From Actinobacteria bacterium UBA3086 (GTDB taxonomy: Bacteria > Actinomycetota > Coriobacteriia > Anaerosomatales > UBA3086), in NCBI GenBank assembly GCA_002367305.1, contig DFBG01000097.1, forward strand, positions 1-7,805: a stretch of DNA of 7,805 nt. Reading direction: 5' to 3'. Positions 1 to 5,618 of the stretch are shown here, piece after piece (position 1 is the stretch's first letter; every line of letters begins with the position of its first letter). Below the pieces are notes generated by a model that made no database searches, had not been told where the DNA came from, and saw only the letters and a list, made by a program, of their open reading frames with translations. Both the position numbers and the translations under genes were made by a program.

Positions 1-252
1 CACAGTAACGGGCTCTGCCACGATGCGGCCTGCAACATCGAGCGGTAGAAGTATGAGCATGAGGAGCAGGCCCATTTCGGGAGCGCGAAGAACGACAGCT
101 ACCGACGCGGCCACCGCGAGTACGGCTCCCAAGTAGAGCACACCGCTCAAGCCCAGCGCGCTGGCCGAGTACTTGGCGGCAAGCCCACACGCCACCGCGG
201 CCGCTGCCCAAACACCCACGCTACGCCAGGGGTGCTGCAGAAGTTCACCCAT
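1..252 (-). CDS. O-antigen ligase/Wzy-like membrane protein, N-terminus only
   Basis: The leftward frame is open from ATG at 252-250 to the window edge, giving 84 residues with no stop. It begins MGELLQHPWRSVGVW and contains three hydrophobic stretches: about residues 13-26, 34-55 and 60-75. The third runs APEMGLLLMLILLPLDVAGR, the membrane-helix and Pro-Leu pattern seen near the N-terminus of O-antigen ligase/polymerase (Wzy/WaaL) proteins. These are integral membrane enzymes that polymerise lipid-linked repeat units or transfer finished glycan to an acceptor. A strong Shine-Dalgarno (GGAGGAG, complement of 263-269) lies 10 nt upstream and supports the start. The gene is divergent from the flippase, as expected for a shared polysaccharide locus. 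The catalytic periplasmic-loop residues are outside the window, so ligase and polymerase cannot be told apart. Another polytopic membrane protein remains possible. Confidence 0.72.
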   Translation of the reverse strand, partial: MGELLQHPWRSVGVWAAAAVACGLAAKYSASALGLSGVLYLGAVLAVAASVAVVLRAPEMGLLLMLILLPLDVAGRIVAEPVTV

Positions 253-373
253 CAGTACGATGCTCCTCCGCGTGGTTCGCCATAGTCCCTCGTAACGATT
301 TTCCAGAGTACACTAATTTGGATTCAAACATTGGCGTACAATGTGCCATCAAGCGGACCATAGAAAGAAGTCC
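253..373. promoter_or_regulatory. Divergent intergenic spacer, likely promoters for both arms
   Basis: These 121 bp separate two divergent genes, so at least one promoter per direction is expected here. On the plus strand TACAAT at 337-342 is a plausible -10 hexamer, but no good -35 lies 16-18 bp upstream; TTGGAT at 318-323 is only 13 bp away. A small dyad, TTTG-GATT-CAAA (317-328), lies just upstream and could be an operator or chance. No convincing leftward -35/-10 pair was found. The region is more AT-rich than the flanking genes. The presence of promoters is inferred from gene orientation; the exact boxes are weak. Confidence 0.35.
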
Positions 374-1927
374 ATGAGCACAGAATATACACCGACGCCC
401 GAAGCTCAAGATAGTCCCGAGTCGAACCTTCACCACATCTTGGAGCGGGCAGGGCGCAGCGCGAGTAAGTACCTGCCCGTTCGCGTGATCCCCGCCTTGA
501 CGTCGCTTCTGACAGTCCCGATCTTCACACATGCAATTGGCCCGGCGGAATACGGCGACTTCTATCTCGTCATTTCAGCATTGGCGTTCCTCGCACATCT
601 CTCGATCACTTGGATCCAGCACTCAGCGGTTCGCTTCTACTGGGTCCATGAGAGCGAGAACGACATGGACCGCTACACTGCATCGACGCTGTGGTCGGCG
701 TTAGGGGCCCTGATCGGACTGTCTCTTGCCGCAGGCGTGATCACCTGGCTTCTCAAGGATGTGATCTCTCCGGGGATACTTGAACTCATCCCCATCGCAA
801 TCGGATCCTTCTTCGCGAATCGCCTGGCCTTGGCGCTCCTTGAGGTGCTGAAGGCTGGAAATCATGCTGGCCGATTCGCTCGCCTGTCTCTCACCTCGAC
901 ACTCGTCGGAACGGCAACATCCATCTTCCTTGTCGCAGCGATGGACTTAGGCGCGTGGGGGATCATCGCGGGAAACTTCGTCGGATTCGCTGTCACCATT
1001 CCTGCGTCCCTGCTCGCGGTGCGCCGCATCGGTTCCATATCACCCCGAGCGTTCGACAGCTCTGTCGTACGAACATACGCTCACTACGGACTTCCTCTCG
1101 CGGCCGCTGGCATCTCCTACTGGTTGCTCGTTCTGAGTGATCGGTACATCATCGCCTTCGCGCGCGGAAGCGCCGAGGCAGGCCTCTACTCCGTAGCGTA
1201 TGGCCTGGGCGAAAAACTGATGCAGATGATAGTTCTTCCCTTGACGATGACCATGGTGCCTCTTCTGGTGGAGGCGTACGAGAAGAACGGTCAGGCCATA
1301 GCGGAGCGGGTGCAGACGAGTTTCACTCGCTACTTCGCCTTGATCGGTTTCCCCCTTCTGCTTGGTCTCTTCGCAACCTCTGAGGACTTTCTGACCGTGT
1401 TCACCGCCCCCGAGTACCGAGATGCGGCGACCGTTCTTCCGTTGATCTCCACTGCAGCTCTCCTCTACGGCCTGACCGAGATCGCAGGGGTGGGCATCGC
1501 CCTTCATAAACGTACTAGAATCACCATGACCAACACCGCCGTGGTGGCAGCATGCAATATCGGGCTTAATCTCATTCTTGTGCCAAAGTGGGGATACATG
1601 GCGGCCGCTTACACGACGGTCGCTTCCTACATACTCCTGATCATGCTCACCTGGATACGCAGCCGGCCCTTCATGAAATGGACACTTCCTTGGAACGATC
1701 TGCTTCGCATATTTGCGGCCTCAAGCATCATGTTCATATTAGTCGGAATGGTGGCCTCGAATACCGAGGCGGGATTTGTGGCTCTGCTTCTGGAATTCGT
1801 CGTGGGCGTCACGAGCTATGTGCTCGCAGCACATCTTCTGCGGGCGATAAGGCCTCAGGAGGTCGGATTCCTCTTCGATCTCGGCAAGACTCTCTGGGGA
1901 TCGCTCGCGTCACGGAGTTCTCGTTGA
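374..1927 (+). CDS. Wzx-like oligosaccharide flippase (MATE/MVF superfamily)
   Basis: This is a 517-residue polytopic membrane protein with about a dozen hydrophobic helices, the usual size for lipid-linked oligosaccharide flippases. Such proteins move undecaprenyl-linked repeat units across the cytoplasmic membrane. After a polar cytoplasmic tail of about 30 residues, the first helix region includes PALTSLLTVPIFTHAIGPAE (residues 40-59). It is followed by the conserved EYGDFYL stretch (59-65), typical of the polysaccharide biosynthesis protein family. A later RFYWVHE segment (87-93) resembles the RFY motif of several Wzx-like transporters. I chose ATG at 374 because a purine-rich site (AGAAAG, 362-367) precedes it. 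The in-frame ATG at 341 has no ribosome binding site and overlaps the candidate -10. The stop overlaps the TTG start of the next gene (TTGA), implying translational coupling. The family is clear; the substrate is unknown. Confidence 0.9.
   Translation: MSTEYTPTPEAQDSPESNLHHILERAGRSASKYLPVRVIPALTSLLTVPIFTHAIGPAEYGDFYLVISALAFLAHLSITWIQHSAVRFYWVHESENDMDRYTASTLWSALGALIGLSLAAGVITWLLKDVISPGILELIPIAIGSFFANRLALALLEVLKAGNHAGRFARLSLTSTLVGTATSIFLVAAMDLGAWGIIAGNFVGFAVTIPASLLAVRRIGSISPRAFDSSVVRTYAHYGLPLAAAGISYWLLVLSDRYIIAFARGSAEAGLYSVAYGLGEKLMQMIVLPLTMTMVPLLVEAYEKNGQAIAERVQTSFTRYFALIGFPLLLGLFATSEDFLTVFTAPEYRDAATVLPLISTAALLYGLTEIAGVGIALHKRTRITMTNTAVVAACNIGLNLILVPKWGYMAAAYTTVASYILLIMLTWIRSRPFMKWTLPWNDLLRIFAASSIMFILVGMVASNTEAGFVALLLEFVVGVTSYVLAAHLLRAIRPQEVGFLFDLGKTLWGSLASRSSR
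1914..1926 (+). promoter_or_regulatory. Ribosome binding site and TTG start of the CWB2 protein
   Basis: GGAG at 1914-1917 lies 6 nt before TTG at 1924-1926. The TTG shares its last two bases with the flippase TGA stop (1925-1927). Starting here gives MRRLLFACIIAITCGI, a textbook signal peptide start. The same frame is open much further upstream, back to ATG 1588, but that stretch lies inside the flippase gene and reads as unstructured polar sequence. The next in-frame ATG (2056) would remove the signal peptide. The site therefore fixes the start and indicates termination-reinitiation coupling to the flippase. Confidence 0.8.
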
Positions 1928-4374
1928 GACGACTACTGTTCGCATGCATCATTGCCATCACGTGCGGGATATGCGGTCTCCACGTGTCCGAAGCGAGCGC
2001 GCTGAGCACGGACTATTTCGTGCGTAACGCCTCGGGAAACGCCATCTACGAAGCAATGGTGATCGCACCGTCAGCCGTGTACGACCAAGACAACGACACG
2101 ACGTGGGTCGCGTATCAGGGATATATGCTCGACCCGTACGTCGCAGGATTCGACCACACGAGCTCGACATGGACGGCTGCTACACGAGTCGGCGACAACC
2201 CTCTCATTGCCGACGCTCACGGAGGCACATCGACTCTTTTGGATTCCGATGGACGACTGCACGTCTTCTACGGCTCCCACGGAACAGCGCTGAGTCTGGA
2301 TAATCAGAGTCTGTCACTCCGCCACTCTTTGATGCCGTATCCACAGATGCCCGACCTACGGATCGAAGAGATACTCAGGAGCAGCACCGGTTTACTGATA
2401 GATGCCACATACCCCAAGCCTTTTCTGCTTCCCGACGGAACAACCCGACTGTTCCTGAGAAGCGGGCACACGACCAAGACTCCCGAACTCGATGGATACT
2501 ACGACTGGTTCTATACCGACTTCCACGCAGAACGCTCGACCTGGAGTACCAGGACCGTGATCATCGATGCGCAACGAAGCACCGTCGACTCGATCACGGC
2601 ATGGGACTCCTTCTATGTGGACGTGTCACAGAACGATGCTGGGACGATGAGTGCCGCCATCACCTACCGGGATCTCAGATATGCCCCCACGAACGCATTC
2701 GTGCGACGGGGGCTCTACTATCTGACTGAAGGGGAGGACGGCCTTTGGCGGAGCGTGAGCGGCACGATGTCGGTGGACACCAGCGGCAACCTCACGCCGT
2801 GGACGAAGGAGTCTCTGGATGCCAGCTGCCTCGTCGAAGGAACCGAGCATCTCCTCGTGAACCAGGTCGTCGTGCAACAGATGCCCGATGGCAACCCTGC
2901 GATCCTCTTCCTCTCACAAGAGGAGACCTCGACCGCCGAAGATCCCCCCGAGCCCCAATGGGCGATGGCTCGTTTCGTGGATGGGTCCTGGGACATCGAT
3001 ACCATCTGCTCAACTGACAATTTCTTCGACGCAGGAGACTTCACTGTGCTCCCGTCGGGCGACTTCGATGCATTTCTCGTAACCGGGGGCGAGGCGGACG
3101 AGACCGCACTCCCGAACGACCCTTTCGCAACCCGTGGTGGTGACATCGTGCGCTGGCGCTGGTCCTCGGCCAATGAGGAATGGAGCACGAGCAACAACGA
3201 CGTGGTGATACGCGCAGAGAGTGCTGCGCTTCGGTTCAATGACCCCCAGATCGTCGATGGCCCCAACGGATCACACCAGCTCGTCTTCAGTGAGTGGAAC
3301 AACGATGCGACCAGTTTCATACATCGCGTGTATCTCTGCTCCGTGACAAACACGACTGTCACCTTCCATCAGAACGAAACCAACCCCGCGCAGCATCGGC
3401 TATGGGGCCAGGATCGGATTGAAACTGCCATTTCAGCATCGCAGGAGGCTTTCCCGACCGGTTTCGCGCATATCACGGGTTCGACAGTGATCGTTGCGAC
3501 TTCGGAGAAGTTCGCCGATGCTCTGGCCAGCACCTCACTATGCTCGGCGTATCGAGCGCCACTTCTTCTCAATCCGAGCGGGTACCTGGACCCTCGAGTA
3601 GCCGACGAGATCTCGCGCCTGAAGCCACGACGCATCATCCTGCTCGGTGGGACATCGGCGCTCGCAACGTCCGTGGAATCCAGCCTGAGAAGCATCAAGA
3701 TCCTCAGCGACTTCAACGATGACACCCTCTACGTCGATGAGGTGATGCGAATCAGCGGATCCGATCGATACGAGACCGCCGCGAGAATCGCAGAACACCT
3801 GGTAGCGCTTCGTGGCCCTCGTTCCACCGTCGTCATCGCCTCGGGAGAGAACTTCCCTGATGGTCTCGCGGTATCCGGGCTCGCGGGACGAAAAGGGTAT
3901 CCGCTACTTCTGACCAAACGCGATACGATTCCCACGGCAACGATCGAAGCGATCAGATCGATCATGCCGCAAGAGGTGCTGATCATCGGTGGAACCGCCG
4001 CAATCGCCACATCGATCGAATCAAGGATCAACCTGGAAACGAGATACATACCAACACGGCTCCATGGCGCCGATCGCTATGAGACCGCGCGGGTCATCGC
4101 AGACTTCTCCCGTGCGCGGAACATGGGTCCTGAGCGCATCGTCGTCTCAAGCGGTGAAGACTTTCCCGATGCGCTCACTGGCGGATGGCTCGCGGCGAGG
4201 TACAATGCGATACTGGCCATGACCAAGACGGACCGGGTCCCTCCGGCGACCATGGAGCTCATGATGGACTATCACCCATACATCACGGACACGTATGTGA
4301 TCGGCGGCCCTTCAGCCATCGACGCGACGGTCGCCACATGGCTGGCAACCGGCGCCAAGGCACTGGTCCCCTAA
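1924..4374 (+). CDS. Secreted BNR_4 beta-propeller (PL24/PL25 lyase-like) with three CWB2 wall anchors
   Basis: This is an 816-residue secreted protein. Residues 1-26 are a signal peptide: two Arg, a hydrophobic core, and probable cleavage after A24-S25-A26. Residues about 40-485 read as a beta-propeller of the BNR_4 type: NDTTWVAYQGYMLDPYVAGF (57-76), DAHGGTSTLLDSDGRLHVFY (97-116), the TYPKPF...RLFLRSG strand pair (162-181), and blade ends such as RSTWSTR and ANEEWSTS. BNR_4 includes polysaccharide lyases PL24 and PL25. H99, H119, Y163 and R179 fall where the lyase catalytic set would be expected. Residues 492-816 hold three CWB2 repeats (PF04122), which in Clostridioides difficile attach proteins non-covalently to an anionic wall polymer. 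The likely role is a wall-anchored enzyme or binder acting on surface glycan; lyase activity is inferred. Alternatives are a catalytically dead carbohydrate-binding propeller or a generic surface protein. True sialidase Asp-boxes (SxDxGxTW) are not seen. It lies between the flippase and glycosyltransferase genes in one operon. Confidence 0.85.
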   Translation: MRRLLFACIIAITCGICGLHVSEASALSTDYFVRNASGNAIYEAMVIAPSAVYDQDNDTTWVAYQGYMLDPYVAGFDHTSSTWTAATRVGDNPLIADAHGGTSTLLDSDGRLHVFYGSHGTALSLDNQSLSLRHSLMPYPQMPDLRIEEILRSSTGLLIDATYPKPFLLPDGTTRLFLRSGHTTKTPELDGYYDWFYTDFHAERSTWSTRTVIIDAQRSTVDSITAWDSFYVDVSQNDAGTMSAAITYRDLRYAPTNAFVRRGLYYLTEGEDGLWRSVSGTMSVDTSGNLTPWTKESLDASCLVEGTEHLLVNQVVVQQMPDGNPAILFLSQEETSTAEDPPEPQWAMARFVDGSWDIDTICSTDNFFDAGDFTVLPSGDFDAFLVTGGEADETALPNDPFATRGGDIVRWRWSSANEEWSTSNNDVVIRAESAALRFNDPQIVDGPNGSHQLVFSEWNNDATSFIHRVYLCSVTNTTVTFHQNETNPAQHRLWGQDRIETAISASQEAFPTGFAHITGSTVIVATSEKFADALASTSLCSAYRAPLLLNPSGYLDPRVADEISRLKPRRIILLGGTSALATSVESSLRSIKILSDFNDDTLYVDEVMRISGSDRYETAARIAEHLVALRGPRSTVVIASGENFPDGLAVSGLAGRKGYPLLLTKRDTIPTATIEAIRSIMPQEVLIIGGTAAIATSIESRINLETRYIPTRLHGADRYETARVIADFSRARNMGPERIVVSSGEDFPDALTGGWLAARYNAILAMTKTDRVPPATMELMMDYHPYITDTYVIGGPSAIDATVATWLATGAKALVP
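3397..4371 (+). repeat. Three tandem CWB2 repeats (protein-level)
   Basis: Repeat 1 covers residues 492-590 (3397-3693), repeat 2 residues 609-702 (3748-4029) and repeat 3 residues 712-816 (4057-4371). Each opens with R-(L/I)-x-G-x-D-R-(Y/I)-E-T-A: RLWGQDRIETA, RISGSDRYETA and RLHGADRYETA. Each then has a V(I/V)A(T/S)/VVSS strand, a (K/N/D)F(A/P)D(A/G)L motif, and a closing (L/I/V)(I/L)GG strand: IILLGGTSA, VLIIGGTAA and TYVIGGPSA. Three is the number found in characterised CWB2 anchors, where they form a pseudo-trimer. Repeat 1 is the most diverged (Ile for Tyr in DRYETA). An 18-residue acidic linker separates repeats 1 and 2. Repeats 2 and 3 remain visibly similar in DNA around 3760-3790 and 4069-4099. 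Confidence 0.93.
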
Positions 4375-4376
4375 CG

Positions 4377-5606
4377 ATGCGAGTCCTGTACATCCACCAA
4401 TTCTTCGCCACGCGCGAATCGAACCTCGGTCTGATTCGTTCGTACGAGTTCTCTCGACGATGGGTCGAGCAGGGGCATGAAGTCACCATAATCACCAGCA
4501 GTTCACGTCTGCCTGAGTCCTACTCGAAGAAGCTCATCGGGCGTGGGACCATCGACGGAATCGACATCCGATCCGCCCGCATCTCCTACTCCAACTACAT
4601 GAACCCGCTGCGCAGAGTATGGTCGTTCTCGCTCTTCATGCTCAATGCGATCTATCTGGCGCTCAGCGGCCCCAAGCCGGATGTGGTCCTCGCGACATCA
4701 ACCCCTTTGACCGTGGGAGTACCCGGCCTCGCTGTATCGCTCTTGCGCGGGGTACCTCTGGTTTTCGAGGTACGTGATCTCTGGCCTGAGGCCGCGATCC
4801 AAATGGGTGTGCTCAAGAGATCTGGTCCCATTGCGAGAATCGCCAAAACTCTGGAACGAATGCTCTACCGTCGTGCCAAGAACGTGATCGCGCTCTCGCC
4901 CGGAATGGCCGAAGGTGTACTCGCTGAGGGCACCCCCGCTGAGCGGGTGCACGTCGTCCCCAACAGTTCGGATCTCGACCTGTTCTCGCCGGGTCCCAAG
5001 GACGAAGCATTCGTAGACCAATACAACCTGGGAGACTCCTTTGTGGTGGGATACGCGGGAGCGATAGGTCCTTCAAACGCTCTCGAAGACTCCGTGCCAG
5101 AAGCTGCACGTATCCTTCTCGAGCAGGGACGAAGAGACATCGTGTTCCTCATAGCTGGTAACGGAAAGAGTCTTCCCCTGCTCCAACTGGAAAAGGAACG
5201 TCTCGGCTTGGACAACCTGCTCCTCATCGGCTCATTACCCAAGAGGGATGTGCCGAGGCTCACGCGTACAGCCGACCTGCTGATGACACTCTTCGCCGAC
5301 GTGCCGATCCTTGCGACGAATTCACCTAACAAGTTCTTCGACGCGCTGGCTTCGGGACGACCCGTCTTGGTGAATCAGCCGGGCTGGACCAAAGACCTCA
5401 TCGAAACGAACGATGCCGGTGCATGGGTTCCCGCAGGCGATGGTGAGGCGATGGCCCAGACTATCGTTGCGATGGCCGACGACCGGAAAGCTGCAGCGCG
5501 CAAGGGACGAAACGCGCGCGCCCTCGCAGAACGCAAATTCTCGCGCACTGATCTCTCGGACCAAGTCATGGCCATCCTAAAGAGCACGGTCGAGGCCTCC
5601 GCCTAG
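4377..5606 (+). CDS. GT4-family glycosyltransferase, WbuB-like
   Basis: This is a 409-residue GT-B fold enzyme predicted to transfer a sugar from a nucleotide donor onto a lipid-linked glycan at the inner membrane face. The N-terminal acceptor half opens MRVLYIHQFFATRE, then RSYEFSRRWVEQGHEVTIIT, the signature of the WbuB/WcaI-like GT4 group. FEVRDLWPEAA (130-140) is typical of the same group. The C-terminal donor half begins near VVGYAGAIG (223-231) and contains PNKFFDALASGRPVLVN (317-333), the nucleotide-sugar binding segment. In this segment D322 stands where many GT4 enzymes have the second Glu of EX7E, a change also common in WbuB-like proteins. The usual Gly-Gly-Thr before RSYEF is replaced by Leu-Gly-Leu-Ile. 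ATG 4377 lies 2 nt after the previous stop with only a weak, distant AAGG, so translation probably depends on coupling. The frame extends upstream to 4185, but that part lies inside the CWB2 gene. Donor and acceptor cannot be assigned. Confidence 0.9.
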   Translation: MRVLYIHQFFATRESNLGLIRSYEFSRRWVEQGHEVTIITSSSRLPESYSKKLIGRGTIDGIDIRSARISYSNYMNPLRRVWSFSLFMLNAIYLALSGPKPDVVLATSTPLTVGVPGLAVSLLRGVPLVFEVRDLWPEAAIQMGVLKRSGPIARIAKTLERMLYRRAKNVIALSPGMAEGVLAEGTPAERVHVVPNSSDLDLFSPGPKDEAFVDQYNLGDSFVVGYAGAIGPSNALEDSVPEAARILLEQGRRDIVFLIAGNGKSLPLLQLEKERLGLDNLLLIGSLPKRDVPRLTRTADLLMTLFADVPILATNSPNKFFDALASGRPVLVNQPGWTKDLIETNDAGAWVPAGDGEAMAQTIVAMADDRKAAARKGRNARALAERKFSRTDLSDQVMAILKSTVEASA

Positions 5607-5615
5607 CACGACCGT
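5586..5615. terminator. Possible bidirectional terminator between convergent genes
   Basis: A perfect 7-bp dyad, ACGGTCG (5586-5592) and CGACCGT (5609-5615), encloses a second 4-bp stem, AGGC (5593-5596) and GCCT (5601-5604), with a CTCC loop and a 4-nt bulge (AGCA). It overlaps the last codons of the glycosyltransferase gene and lies just beyond the LCP stop codon on the other strand, only 12 bp separating the two genes. No clean U-tract follows on either strand: CTTCTACT rightward, GCTCTTT leftward. Intrinsic termination would therefore be imperfect. Position and symmetry favour a shared terminator or an RNA 3'-end stabilising stem. Confidence 0.45.
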
Positions 5616-5618
5616 CTT

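Noticed and set aside
341..373. ATG 341 as flippase start
   Set aside because: No ribosome binding site precedes it and it overlaps the candidate -10 hexamer. ATG 374 has a purine-rich site at suitable spacing.
1588..1923. Upstream extension of the CWB2 protein frame to ATG 1588
   Set aside because: It lies wholly inside the flippase gene, reads as polar sequence without structure, and would bury the signal peptide 112 residues into the protein. TTG 1924 has its own GGAG.
1924..2001. Lipoprotein signal (Cys8, Cys14 or Cys17 as lipobox)
   Set aside because: LFAC is too close to the N-terminus and the other Cys residues lack a lipobox. ASA before residue 27 is a normal signal peptidase I site.
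2718..3362. 214-residue leftward open frame opposite the propeller domain
   Set aside because: It is antisense to a coherent BNR_4 domain, Ser/Arg-rich, and matches no recognisable family.
1924..3390. Sialidase (GH33) assignment for the propeller
   Set aside because: No strict SxDxGxTW Asp-boxes and no RIP-type Arg motif near the start. The His-containing strands fit BNR_4 lyase-like proteins better.
1924..3390. Literal annotation as an ulvan lyase
   Set aside because: Even if the fold and catalytic residues hold, the wall anchor and the biosynthetic context do not point to algal ulvan, and the substrate cannot be read from sequence.
4185..4376. Upstream extension of the glycosyltransferase frame
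   Set aside because: It overlaps CWB2 repeat 3 in another frame. The GT4 family begins with the MRVLYIHQ strand at 4377.
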